Below are positions 28,080 through 42,008 of a DNA stretch of 64,000 nt, piece after piece; the first letter of the stretch is position 1; the number at the start of each line of letters is the position of its first letter. A program made the position numbers and the translations under genes. The stretch comes from Acanthacorydalis orientalis (lineage: Eukaryota > Arthropoda > Insecta > Megaloptera > Corydalidae). The notes beneath the pieces are model-generated. The model saw only the letters and a program-made list of their open reading frames with translations, was not told the origin of the DNA and did not search any database. Location of the stretch: the NCBI GenBank assembly GCA_034766995.1, contig CM068320.1, forward strand, positions 19,083,312 through 19,147,311. Direction: 5' to 3'.

Positions 28080-28350
28080 GTGGTTCGATTTTAAAGACAA
28101 CAGCTTCGGTTTTACAGCAAATCCTCCTGAAATACAACGCACTTACCCCAATCTTTCTCCAGCTTCGCGATTCCCTCCCAGAAGTGCGTTTCTTCGAAGT
28201 CCTTAAAATAACCATTTGCAACCGCTATCATCCGTTCATTCGACCTACACAATTCATTATGCAAAATGAATTGTGTACGCTCAGTTGAGACACCTGTGAT
28301 CTTTTCTATCATACTCACTTTCATTTGCTTGTCGGAAAACACATCGTGGA
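28080..28350 (-). mobile_element. Deleted mariner-like transposase relic
   Basis: Minus-strand frame 28342-28112 reads VSMIEKITGVSTERTQFILH and NELC, the N-terminal HTH end of SETMAR-like mariner transposases, then directly ANGYFKDFEETHFWEGIAKL and EKDWGKCVVF, the C-terminal end of the same protein (..YF..L...HF..GI.KL..RW.KC). The catalytic core between them is deleted at or near the NELCRSNERM junction. A 12-bp-arm palindrome is at 28247-28276. Sequence up to about 28760 may belong to the same element but no terminal repeats were found. Confidence 0.7.
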
Positions 28351-28828
28351 CTTATTGATGATTTCTAACGTAACAGCTGTTCTCGTGCCTCCTGAGTGTG
28401 GTGTGTTTTTGAAGCTCGTTTTGCCACTTTTATATTCATTCATTCTTTCATTCAAATCGGAATTATTTCGTAGAAAGAGTAAGACTAACTAATTGTAGAA
28501 ACTATCCTCTCATGGAATACTTTCCCTGTTTTTCCTTCCACAAAAAAAAAGAACTGAATCACACCTCGAACTCCGATTTTATCCATTTTGCACTTTCGCA
28601 CGAAACAGTTGCGTTGAAACAATTATCAAACAGAATTAATGGCAGAATGACTCGCAATTTCACATGTGTTACTAAAAAGGATGGAACTATATGAAAACAT
28701 ATACAGCTACCCCCCTCTTCCTCAATGAGTACATGAACTAAGTTACTCTTCATATTGAGCCCGTATATATTTTTGTCTATGTTTCATATGGTACCGATAT
28801 TATTTAAAATAAAAATAATACACACACA

Positions 28829-28871
<43 letters not shown>

Positions 28872-29301
28872 CCGTGCATATAAAAGCTTCTAATTATAAT
28901 GTTATATTTTTTTTAATACATTTACAGCTTAAGGCAAGAAAAGAAAAAAATATATATACATTAATGAAAAAATACATTTTTTTTACAAAAGAATAATAAT
29001 CGTATATATATATATTGAAGTGTTAAAGAATTTCTTACTATCTGGTTTGATTACATAACCACATTTCGATTATAGTCTTTAAAAATTTATAATATTGAAG
29101 TAAAAGATTCAAATTTTTGCAAATATTTTTTTATTATTAAAAGTAGTAATTTATAAGTGAAAGTTACTTCATACACAATTCTTAATTGTAACTTTGGAAT
29201 ATTTTTTTTATTTCGACCAACTACTCTTAATTAATTTTTAAATGATTATTTTTTGGGCAAAACGTTACGTTTAAATGAATATAATCATAATTATATTCAT
29301 T

Positions 29302-29362
<61 letters not shown>

Positions 29363-29616
29363 GATTATAAAATAGTTAAAGAAATATATTAACCTAATTT
29401 GTAATTAACAGTCAAAAATATTGTTTACTTTTAAAATATTCAGAAATATTAAATTTGTTTATTCAAAATTATTTTGTTAACTGCAAATTTTAAACACTAC
29501 TTTTCGCTACTTATATTTATATACATTTTTGTAAAGACAAAAAAGTGTTAATTGTGTCACAGTGTAAATCAGGTACAAGCTTTCTTTAAAAAATGAATGT
29601 ATGCTTTCATAAAAAA

Positions 29617-29675
29617 GCGATGATAAATAGGTATTTAAGGTTTAGAAGCGCATCGACAGCTATGATCATTAGCGC
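29617..29675 (-). repeat. Dispersed repeat, copy 1
   Basis: The minus strand carries GCTGTCGATGCGC and about 43 of 53 positions match 59428-59484 on the + strand. It looks like the 3' tail of a retroelement or SINE that ends in ATCT-type simple repeats; family unknown. Confidence 0.5.
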
Positions 29676-30681
29676 TTTTTAAAAAAGGAATGCTTCATTT
29701 ATATCACATATACCTTTTTTGTAATCATCAGGACATAAGTAGTGAATTCTATTTTAATTTTGATTCCATTTCGTAATGTGAGACAATCTTTAAAATAGAA
29801 AACTTAATTTCTTATTGTTGAATTCCAACAAATCATTCATATTTTGTTTCCTTGATTTTGAATTTCACCGATGAAAATTTTATTTAATAAATATCTATCT
29901 GTATACCGATGAAATAAATTTTAATAATAAAAACGTTAATTATTTTATGTTTCCTAAATAAAGGAACTTGTGTATATATATATATAAATATATATGTGTG
30001 TGTGTGTGTGTGTTGTGATACCTGTGGAAGTGTGTTCGTATAATAATTAGCGTGTAATAAATACATTTACTTTATACAACATAGAAAATTAAATGTTACT
30101 TTTTTTTGTTATGAAGTAATTAAAGAACCTAATTAAAATGAAAAAAAAACAAATATTTACATGAAGTCAACAACCAATTCTCAAATGTACTTTAACGTCA
30201 AAAATTGTTTTAAATTCATTACCAGGCGTAATATTTCAAAATTCATTAAGCAAATTAGATTAACTAACTTATCAACTTTTTTGTGAACTTAGAACTGACT
30301 TTTTTTATATTTATATATATATATATATATATGTATGCATATGTGTGTATATGTGTGTATTTGTTTTTTATTCATACACTTTGATGCTTTTGATAAATTC
30401 ATTTGTATAAAAATATTTTAATGATAAACTATAACTTTTTTGCATTGCAATCATTGGTCCGTGCATAATTTGAAATATAATATTGCAGTAAAAGTCAACT
30501 GAAATAAAACATGATGAAATTGTTGTGTATTGATTTTAAAAAGATACTTGTCATTTTGCCAATTATTCTACGAAAGCATACTGATGAAAAACTTTCTGTT
30601 ATATATTATTATATCGATAAGTTTCATTCTTTCATGCCATATTAATTATTTATTGTAAAATAAATTCAATCATTATTAACT

Positions 30682-30876
30682 ATATGATCATCATCATTAG
30701 CCTCTGTAATAGAGTCTCTTGTTATAAAAGTCTCTGTCACTCCATTGCTGGATAAAAGTCTCTTCCATGATTTTTCATTTTGTACGATTGAATACCTCTA
30801 TTTTCTACGGATTTTCAATCAAATATTTAATTTCCTTATTCCACCTGTTCATTGGTCTGTTTTTTGGTCTTTTATT

Positions 30877-30880
<4 letters not shown>
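30682..30880 (-). mobile_element. RTE-like LINE 3' end, second copy
   Basis: The minus strand matches 1210-1380 closely (gaccaatgaacaggtggaat, then cattcaatcgtacaaaat, then tcatggaagagacttttatc) and ends in TGATGATGATC at 30689-30700. Only the last 190 bp are present. The + strand open frames at 30745 and 30767 are its shadows and repeat the shadow seen opposite the copy at 905, which shows the two are one family. Confidence 0.8.
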
Positions 30881-30913
<33 letters not shown>

Positions 30914-30928
30914 TATATATGTATATAT

Positions 30929-30959
<31 letters not shown>

Positions 30960-31547
30960 CGATATGAATTTTAATACCGTTAATAAACTAGTATTTTCTC
31001 AATAATCTTACAATAAACTTTTCTACCCAGTAGATATGAAAGTACACTATCTTTTCAAAATTTCGATCTTTTCGATTCAAAATTTTGAAATTAAAGTTAA
31101 CAGTTAACAGAATATTTTATTTCCTTATTTTTAAGCGTGTATATTTGTTTCTTGTGAATAAAATGATTCAAGAAAAACGAATAAGTTCTAAAGCATTCTG
31201 CTATGCTAAATGAAAATTGTCACTTTTCCTTTTTAAAAATCGTATAATTTATAATATTTGATATAAATTGCAAACAGAAATATCTTAAACGTACGTTTAT
31301 TAAAAATGTTACTGAATACAATTAAAAATAAACATTCTCAGTATTTATAAGTTGCTTTCTAACTGTCTTATTGAATTACATTTATTAAGAGTAGGTAGTA
31401 AAATTGGTGAAATTTTTATTCACAAATGAGTAGTTTTATTAATGTCATGAGTAAATGATTTCTGTTGCAAATATTTTAACAATTTGATGATTTTAATATT
31501 TTAAATGATTTTCTAGCCGATAGTTAGACATATTATATTGTTCTAGT

Positions 31548-31740
31548 GATCTTTATCATTTTGGATCAATTAAATGTCTGTTCTTTACTTCAAATTTCGG
31601 CACAATGTCAATACGTAGGTAATGTTAAAGACTATAGAAAACAGATATTTAATTGATCTATGATGATGAAGACCGGCAGAACAACATATCAACCGGATCA
31701 GCAATATAAAAACGTACAATTGCAATTTTAAATACATTCA
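31548..31740. repeat. Foldback repeat family, copy 2
   Basis: Left arm 31548-31590 (gatctttatcattttggatc, then aattaaatgtctgttct) pairs with right arm 31637-31674 (acagatatttaattgatcta, then tgatgatgaagacc). About 45 bp separate the arms. It is followed by ATATAAAAACGTACAATTGC, as in copy 1. Confidence 0.65.
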
Positions 31741-32324
31741 TTGTCACATTGATAGTCTTCGTCCTTTTTAATAACGAGAGTTTTTATTTTCTACAGCTAA
31801 TTTTGGCATATATGATACCTTCATTTTAATTGCATTACAGCTCCGTTTATATAAGTTTTATTTGGAAAGATATTTACATTTTCAAATGATATTTTTTTAA
31901 ATAATATATTGTGTCACTTTTTATATTTATCTGTTCATTCGTCTGAATGAAAAACAACTACAATTCAATATTTTATACTTCAAAATTATAAAGAACATTA
32001 TAAGTAAAACGTATATAAACGTATCTAAATTAAAATCAATTCTTTACAATTACCCTAAAATGGTATATATGTTGTATGATTCAAAGGAACCAAACCATCA
32101 AGACAAATCAATGAAATTGCAGATATAAGCACAATTAACTTTAATATTAGTTATTTATAATAATAGTCTATATTCTTTAATGAAAATATTCAAAGATATT
32201 CATTCCATTTCTATTGGAGATTATTACTACAAGTAATCCACGACTGAGAATAAGTTATATGTAAAAATAAATAAAAGTACAAGTCGTTTAACACAGATTA
32301 TTATAGAACTTGAATTCAGTTCTG

Positions 32325-32402
32325 TTATGTCGGTAGAAAAATGCGGTTTATGATCTTCAAATTCATAACAAAAACCGCAATTATTTTCCTACCGGCTTAT
32401 TA
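32325..32402. mobile_element. 78-bp MITE of mariner family B
   Basis: Only the two ends remain: left gtcggtagaaaaatgcggtt followed by TATGATCTTCAAATTCATA, right aaccgcaattattttcctac then cggc. The left part matches the end and sub-terminal sequence of the copy at 24132, including the CAAATTCATA beyond the terminal repeat, so it is derived from the same family by an almost complete internal deletion. Confidence 0.8.
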
Positions 32403-32465
32403 AGTTAATATTTTTCCTGTCTAATATATATATATTCCGATGAACTTTTTGTTAATTTTCTTATA

Positions 32466-32824
32466 ATAATTACGGAGCTCCGCTCCTTACTCGCTTCGCT
32501 CGACACGTCCCGAGAGATCTTCACCCCCCGCTAGCTAACGATCACTCCTTCCCCCTAAAAAATAACAGAAATTAACAAATTATACACACAAATAATCCAC
32601 GTAAAATGTACATAGAAAAATTTTTGTTAAAAAAGTTTATAAAAATTAACAAAACAAAATATAATGTTAAAATTTGGAACATTTTTTTCACTCTAAAATT
32701 TCGGTGAATACAATATTTTGAATACATTTCTTATCATTTTTACACTGAAATCGTATATCATGTGACTGACGTCAACCAATCAGAGAACGAATAAAAGTCA
32801 CGGGAATGGCTTCTTCATCATTGG

Positions 32825-32829
<5 letters not shown>
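32466..32829 (+). repeat. GC-headed MITE-like repeat, copy 2
   Basis: Head gctccgctccttactcgctt then cgctcgacacg; AT-rich body; tail AAAGTCACGGGAATGGCTTC, then CATCATTGGATCAT, followed directly by (AT)n. Head, body (for example ACTCTAAAATTTCGGTGAAT, against the related ACTCTAATGCTTCAGTGTAT) and tail are colinear with 37380-37682. No terminal inverted repeat or coding sequence was recognised. Confidence 0.75.
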
Positions 32830-32883
<54 letters not shown>

Positions 32884-34162
32884 CATATCATATAAACAAT
32901 GGTTATAAATAAAAGATATCTATAATTATAAGCTCAATAATTAAACATAATAATATAAATATAAAAAATATCGTTAATTGAATACATTATCTAGATCAAA
33001 ATGTTTTTATGTTTTGAAATTATTTTGTTTAAAACATTCTTTAGTGTCAAATTTTGACATCTATTCGTTCAATAATGTATAATATATTCAAGCTATGTAA
33101 CAGCCAAACTTCCAAACCGTCATGAACAATTGGATAAAATTAACACAGTTGTTATCCCAAGCCCAAGCCAATACTTTTTACACGTTAACTACCGGTATAC
33201 ATCAACTAAATAGTTCTCCATAATATGAGTGTTTTTACAAGTAATTACTTTAAAAAAATACTCTAATCATGTAATTTCATCCAAGTTTAACTATTTTTTT
33301 TAAAAACTGTTCACAAATACACTAACTTAGACCTAAGACTGACTGACCTATCATAAAAATCATTTCAATTTATATCAGATATTCTTTACTTTAAATCATT
33401 TTTGAAATCCAAAATAAAAATACTTAATTGAAAATTAAAAAATGTATTTTACATTTAATTTACTGGTATTTTCAGAAAACCCAATAAATATAAATTAAAT
33501 AAAAGAATACTACTTCTTGAATTTGTATTTTTCCTATTATTTTTCTTCCTTCTATTTAATTCTTTATATTTAAGAATCACAAAATTGTTATATAGCGCCT
33601 TGCGTATTTGAAAGTAGTTTCGAATATATCTGTATATTCATATGAACGTAGAAATTCTGCAGTGAATCGATAAAGGTTGTTACAGATGATGTAATAAAAC
33701 TTAAAATATTTTATGTAAATAAACTGTTTTGCTAAAATATTGAAATTTTATATTACTTTTAAATAAGAATGCAGAATGTCCGCATTTAAAATATTATTTT
33801 TATTAATTTTTATATTATTACTTTTTTCTATTCTCTTATATTTTATAATTATTTTTTGCTATTACATTTTCGATCAATATATTTATTAAATAATTTTTAA
33901 GTATTATTTTGTAAATAAATATTTCTATGATATTATATCAATAAATCGTCAGTTGAAAGAAGATGTATTCTTGTTTAAAAACTATCTCTTTTATTTATAA
34001 AATGATTGTTCATCAATTGTATCAAAATTTGAATATTAATTATTTACACAGTAGAGCTGAAAATTTGTTATTTATTTACACTCCACCGGGTCGTACTAAT
34101 AGCCGTTAATTAAAATTAAGAATTCATTTACACTCATAATTAATACTGTTGTTATTTAACAG

Positions 34163-34336
34163 GGCTTGAAGATTCGTAAACAGCGCAGTACGGGAGACCT
34201 TGAGAAACGTGGTGCAGGTACGGGAAGCATTCGTAGCACAGGTTCGAGTGCTTCTTGGGTCAGTACGGAGTCGTCGCAATCTGCAATGACAAATGCATCG
34301 GTGCATACGGATTCTAACGCCAGTTTCGTAGTTGAA
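34163..34336 (+). CDS. jp: Junctophilin, Ser/Thr-rich joining-linker exon
   Basis: This exon has 58 codons in phase 0 at both ends, acceptor tttaacag and donor gtacgt. It encodes window-protein residues 116-173, starting GLKIRKQRSTGDLEKRG and ending SNASFVVE. About a third of the residues are Ser or Thr. In vertebrate junctophilins the same place, between MORN repeats 6 and 7, is a basic then Ser-rich linker, so position and composition agree. Because both ends are phase 0, skipping it would keep the frame, which makes it a candidate cassette exon (inference). A long (AT)n tract starts 28 bases after the donor. Confidence 0.92.
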
Positions 34337-34358
34337 GTACGTTGATTTCATATTATTA

Positions 34359-34435
<77 letters not shown>

Positions 34436-34437
<2 letters not shown>

Positions 34438-35540
34438 ATAGATAGATAGATAAATATTAAGTACATTTATTAATTTATTTCTAGTCTTATTTTTTTTTAA
34501 AAAAAAAAATCAGAAAAAATATTTGTTATCGAATAAATTTATTAGTTAATGGTTTGATACACTGAAATAACACTCAAGTTTGAATTTTAATTTATTTCCT
34601 TTTTTTAAAAAAAATAATAACATATATTATTAAATATAAAAAGTGTCATTCAGTTTTTTTTGTTATACTTCAATTATTTTATTTTTTCAGTTATTTATAT
34701 TATGTTATTATAATTACATCGTTTTTTTTAATTCCACAAATATATATATATATATATATACACACACATATATTGTTATATATATATATATGTATATAGA
34801 TGGGTAGATAGATATATAAATATTAAGTACATTTATTAATTTACTTCTCGTCTTATTTTTTTAAAAAAAAACAATCAGAAAAAATATTAGTTATCGAATA
34901 AATTTATTAGTTAATGGTTTGATACACTGAAATAACACTCAAATTACTGATTGCTCAATTCAAAGATTGAATTTTAATTTTTTTTTTTTTTAAATAATAA
35001 CATACATTATTAAATATAAAAAGTATCATTCAGTTTTTTTTTGTTATACTTGAATTATTTTATTTTTTCAGTTATTTATATTATGTTATTATAATTATAT
35101 CGTTTTTTTTATTCCCACAAATCTATATAATTATATATGTATATATATATATATATGTATATATATATACTGTTAAATATATATATATATATATATATGT
35201 ATGTATATAGATGGATAGATAGATATATAAATATTAAGTACATTTATTAACTTACTTCTCGTCTTATTTTTTTAAAAAAACAATTAGAAAGATATTAGTT
35301 ATCGAATAAATTTATTAGTCAATGGTTTGATACATTGAAATAACACTCAATTTACTGATTGCTCAGTTAAAAGATTGATTTTTAATTTATTTCCTTTTTT
35401 TAAAAAAAATAACATATATTATGAAATATAAAAAGTGCCATTAAATTTCTTTTGTTATATTTCAATCATTTTATTTTTTCAGTTATTTATATTATGTTAT
35501 TATAATTATATCATTTTATGTTATTGTATTAATATCATTT
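34436..35540 (+). repeat. Three tandem copies of a 366-411 bp unit
   Basis: The unit starts with GATA/GGTAGATA repeats, then TAAATATTAAGTACATTTAT (starting at 34451, 34817 and 35228), GTTATCGAATAAATTTATTA, ATACACTGAAATAACACTCA, and ends with TTATTTTTTCAGTTATTTAT before an (AT)n tract. The copies differ by scattered substitutions and by (AT)n length; copies 2 and 3 share an ACTGATTGCTCA segment missing from copy 1. It starts about 100 bases after the donor of the 34163-34336 exon. Confidence 0.9.
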
Positions 35541-35590
<50 letters not shown>

Positions 35591-35607
35591 CTACATATCT
35601 TATATTG

Positions 35608-35640
<33 letters not shown>

Positions 35641-36346
35641 TTTTTTAAATAATATGAAAAACCTAAATAGATTATTTTTCGAAAATTTTTTTTATAAATA
35701 TGATTTTTACCTTTCCTAGTAAAAAAAACTAGTATCTATTTTTATTTAATTCTATGTTTAAATCCGAAACATTAATCAAATCGATAAGATTCAATGAATT
35801 GTTTCAAAAGAGCACACTGAATCAATCAGCTTAAGTGTAATTACATTAGAGCTTATCAGTAAAATAACTGGCATAAGTCAAAAATTCTATTGTGAATATA
35901 GAATCTGTATTTATGTGTAACGATCGAACTGGTTTCCATTTAACTAAATTATTCCATAAAATATTTTGTTTTCAGTTTAAATCTGTCAGTTTAAATACAA
36001 TATTTCAAATATATACAATATTAAATAAAATGTATTATATTTATATACATAAAACATATTTATATTTTAATATTCAGTTCATGCATTGGAAAGTATTAAA
36101 TATTTCAAAACAGTAAACCTAATCAATTAATTAATCGTTTTACTCATTTTGTAAATGCTGTTATTTGTAATTTTATTATTTTAGAATATATATTAGTTAT
36201 TTTTTTTTCTTCTTTTACCTATTGGAATAAAATTTGATGTATATCGATCATCATAGTCTTTTAGTAGATAAATATTAATATAGAACTTTTATAAATTCTT
36301 AGTAATATTTTATACAATCAAGATCTAATTCCTTTTTTTATTATAG

Positions 36347-36450
36347 TTGTATGTTCTTACTCTTACACTTACGATTCCAATGATGCGTTGTTTTAATAGT
36401 CTTCATCCTTTAGGATCATCAAAATATTTGTTCTTCATTATTAGTTTCAA
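36347..36450 (-). repeat. Foldback repeat family, copy 3 (half)
   Basis: GTCTTCATCCTTTAGGATCA followed by TCAAAATATTTGTTCTTC matches one arm of copy 2, and the sequence before it (36347-36388) matches the complement of the sequence after copy 2's right arm. The second arm was not found. Confidence 0.5.
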
Positions 36451-37379
36451 CACGTTTGACACTTTCACCTTGATATTAGACTCTAATATCTTCTTAAAGA
36501 ATACAAACATACCGAATTTAATAGTAAAAAAAAACAAACACTCGAACAAAGGCCATTAAGAAATTTTTTTGTAATTATTTTATATTCTGCCTAACTCAAT
36601 CTTGTCATGGTTTTTAATCTTGTGACAAATTTTCTTCACTTCTAAAATTACGTCCTCATTTAAACAGGTACTAGTACAGGTGGTAGTAAAACAATCCGTT
36701 AACTATCTTGATAGAAAAAAGTTTCGATTCATTGAATAGAGTAATTCAATTTGCAAAAATTAAATATTATTTTCATTATTATGTTTGCATTTTTTATAGT
36801 CAACATATATTTATTCATTCTATGAAATTTCCAAGAATTTAACTTAAAATTTATATTTTCATCGCATGATAAATATATATAATAGTTATGTACAGAATGA
36901 CAACTTGATGTATATCTATTATTATTTTTAAAATGTTTACGAAAAAAATCAGTCGATTGATAGAAATTAATAGTACAACCAACTAAAAGTGAACACCTGT
37001 GCATAATATATATTTAATAATTTGGCATATTTTTCAAACCCTAAAATATTAATATGTTTTATTTGTGATGAATTTTGAATGCCTAAAGTTAACTATTATC
37101 GTTATATAATACATAAGAGAAAGAAAAAAGTATAAATTCCTTTTTTAAATTGTTAAGATAACAATCCTTGGAAAACATAATATTCAAATTATAAATATTA
37201 TTTCACAACATATTCAGTACTCAAAATCAGTATTTTATAACAAAATTAAGACAATTAATTATACTTAATATCATATATCGAAAGTATTATTTTCTTCATT
37301 ATTTTACAACTACCTTCCTGATTACTTACAAATTATTCATTGTTTTTACTTTCAAATACATTACATATTTTAAAGAAAG

Positions 37380-37678
37380 TAAGGGGCTTCGTTCCCTATT
37401 CGTTACGCTCGCCAACCCCCAGTAGGGCTCTGTCTCCTGATTGATTATAATGGATAATGTTTTCAACTCTTAACTTTAATAAATGAAAGATAGTTTTTTC
37501 TAGTAAGTGTTTTATTTTTACTCTATTTATTTTACTCTAATGCTTCAGTGTATACAATATTTCCGATATTTTTTATTAGTTGTCATTGGAACCGTATGTT
37601 GTAAAGTGCAAGCAGTTTAGCTAGAGGCATAACTCATCGAAAAATAAGTCATGGGAACGGAATCAACATCACTGGATC

Positions 37679-37682
<4 letters not shown>
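37380..37682 (+). repeat. GC-headed MITE-like repeat, copy 3
   Basis: Head aaggggcttcgttccctatt then cgttacgctcgccaac; tail AATAAGTCATGGGAACGGAA, then CATCACTGGATCAT, then (AT)n. Colinear with 32466-32829. Confidence 0.75.
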
Positions 37683-37719
<37 letters not shown>

Positions 37720-37926
37720 GTAGATAGATAGAAAAATAGATAGATAAAGAGAAAGAGAGAGAAATATAAAGAGGTGCATTGTATACAAATTAACTAATAA
37801 AAATACTAGACATTTTTATTACACGTTTTTATATAATCTGTGAAAAGTTTCAATACCGGAGTGAAGAAAATTTAGTTTTATAAAATATATTTCCTAATAC
37901 TAATGTAAATTATCTTTATCTCTCTT

Positions 37927-37955
37927 CTATCTCCATTTATCTCCCTCTCTCTCTC

Positions 37956-37986
<31 letters not shown>

Positions 37987-37996
37987 TTGGAGATAG
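37927..37996. repeat. CT/AT/AG palindrome
   Basis: ctatctcca and a CT run, then (AT)n at 37957-37968, then an AG run and tggagatag. The two halves are reverse complements apart from an insert in the left half. Confidence 0.75.
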
Positions 37997-38004
37997 AAAT
38001 ATGA

Positions 38005-38530
38005 GGGAAAGTCAATAAAAAAAGAATATTTAACAAGTAAAAAACTCTTTACTGCATACAAAATTTTCATTTAAATAATTTTTAACATAATCCTCTTCTA
38101 ATAACTTTTATGCACATACTCGTAGTTAACGCTTCATAAACGTCTTAAGAACTGTGAGAATTATTTTGTTCAGCCACTCTTACACTGTATTAATGATTTC
38201 ATCATAAAGATAATTTTTCCTCGTAATTCTTCTTTAAACAACCAGATATAGGTGCAAGAACATGCACTCTTATATTGAATTCCTCTCACAGTTAAAACAA
38301 ATCGATGTATTCAAAATCTAGAATTTGAGCTTCTAGATCAGCAACCATATAGTCTCGATTCAGCACTAAGTAATTTCCACTTTTTTTGCTCATTTAAAGA
38401 AAAGTTGGGAAGACAAATATTCTTCCTCAAGAGAAAGTTATTAGTGTGGTGCAAGTGTGGCTTTGCAGGAGACCAAATTGTTTAATAGAATAAATTTTCT
38501 TCTTATTTGTATAGAATATTAAACTAGAAC
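38005..38530 (-). mobile_element. Mariner-like transposase C-terminal relic
   Basis: With frame changes the minus strand gives LFKEELRG, DEIINTV.EWLNK and KLLEEDYVKN, corresponding to the end of SETMAR-like mariner transposases (..LF..LK.ELRG.., ..V..WL.., ..LEGDYVEK). The + strand text here (cataatcctcttctaataac, cttttatgcacatac) follows the non-coding side of such elements. Heavily mutated; the limits are approximate and sequence to about 38960 could belong to it. Confidence 0.55.
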
Positions 38531-39413
38531 AAGTACAATTACCTAACTCGTTGTTTACCTTCATCCATTAGTACAAAAAAAATACCATTTGAACTTCTAG
38601 TTCAATATATTTATGAAAGCTATGCACTATTTAAACGAGCCACTTATAAATGATCAATCTGATATGTGCATTCTAAGCGCCTACAAAAGTATTTTTACAA
38701 TGTTGTTGTACGGCGCTGCACTAATTTAAATTTGGTTAAATGATAAACCGCCTACGAACATTTCTGCAAAAATTTAACGCGCTGCAGCAGCACTGAAAAC
38801 AATTTCTAACCAGTAAACAAGCTTGATTTTTGTACCACTACATAAAAACTGTATTATTTTATATGGATGAAACGCACACGAGTGTAGTTTTACAATACTG
38901 CTCTTGTTGACTGAATTAGTAAAATTTATTGTCTTTTTGTGAACAAATTTTAAATATTCTTCAATTTCATAATTTGAACTGTAAAATGTAATTAATCAGT
39001 GGTTTTGACACTGAATTATTTATATTCGCACCCTATTCGGTACAATACTAGGGAAAAATTTAAAAAAAAAACAGAGGATGAGAATATCTAGTATTTTCTT
39101 TTATTTTCACGTTTCTATTTTTTTATCAATAACGGAAAAATGAGACTCTTTTCCCTTTTAGTTTTTGCCATACATATTCCACCGACATGACACCTACTGA
39201 CAAAGGCAGGATGGGAGCATCAGGAACGCCTTGTTCAATATTTTGTCAGTACAGCATGGTGGTTGAATACAATTTCCATATAAATATAATAAACATAGAC
39301 TGGTAATACCATATATAAATTCGTATACCTTTTTCGGAACAGAAAATCGAGTAAAAACGAAATATACTTTACATTTTGTTCATCCCATTTAAAATGTAAA
39401 AAATTGTCAATAT

Positions 39414-39459
<46 letters not shown>

Positions 39460-39946
39460 TGTAAAGGAATATTTTTAGATTATCAGTATTAAATACTAAT
39501 TCATTGTTTTAATGTAATATCTAAGTAAATCTCTTTATTAACAATAAAAATTGAATAAATGCAGAGTTACAGTCATAAATTGTTTACTTAAAATAGAAAA
39601 CGTGATTTGAATTTGTCACCGAATATGAAATCGATATCTTGCGCATCAAGTCAAAATGTATTCTTTCTATTATCATTATATTTTATAACTACTTGAACAC
39701 ATTAAATTAAAGTTCATTTGTTTTTATCTATCTTGCTATCCAACTAAATTTTTCTGATAAGGGTAGTTATTTATTCATCAACAATAAATTTTGTATTTCA
39801 CCTTTATTTTACTTTTTTGTAGTCGAAATGAGATAGATTTATAGAAAAAATGGTTTGCATTACATTTGATCTTCTATTTGGACTTTCTAGTCTATAATAG
39901 TGGAAATATCAGTCTATAATTATTACATCTATGGTCTGCACTTACA

Positions 39947-41296
<1,350 letters not shown>

Positions 41297-41888
41297 CCAA
41301 AATATACTCTTTTTAGAAAACATTCTGTACTATTGTACTGTACTATATTCTCCTACTGTGCTATATTTTCTTCTCATTGTGGAAATATATTTTTTAAATT
41401 AATATTATATTACGGAAACGATTACTATTAGATGATAAACATTAAATAAATTAAAACAAAAAAAACAATTAATATTTAAAATGCTCCCTTTCTAAAATTC
41501 CACAAAAAAATATAATAAAAATTCATAAAACGTGAATTTTTTGGTTCATTATGTATTTCTTCATTTATATGCAAAATTAAGGAACATCTTTATGAAATAA
41601 TAGTATATATATATATATATGATAAACGTTAAAAAGATATATAAGAATTATACAAAATTTTACTGTACACCATAATTCCTTGGATCTGATAATATTTGTT
41701 CGATATAAGCACGTTTCTCGACATCCACTCAACAAAAATATCTCTTTGTGGTAAGTACACGGTTTGTCAGCATTATACACCATCTGCACATAATAGAGCA
41801 TATGCCATCAACAATTTCATTCTATAAAATGATGTCTTCATCTAGGTCAATCTAACATATAACTTTCCTTGTTTATTTTCGATAGAAT

Positions 41889-41941
41889 ACAGTTATATAT
41901 ATATATATATATATTATATAAATATATATATATTATATAAA

Positions 41942-41994
<53 letters not shown>

Positions 41995-42008
41995 TAAATA
42001 TATATATA
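41889..42008. repeat. (AT)n block with ATAAATAT interruptions
   Basis: 120 bp of (AT)n and ATATTATATAAAT units, close to self-complementary. Confidence 0.9.

Noticed and set aside
36660..36690. CAGGTACTAG as a possible recursive splice site in the 9.8-kb intron
   Set aside because: The polypyrimidine tract before it is poor and the match is short.
41577..41801. Minus-strand frame of 74 codons
   Set aside because: Ends in translated microsatellite and no motif or conserved neighbour was recognised.
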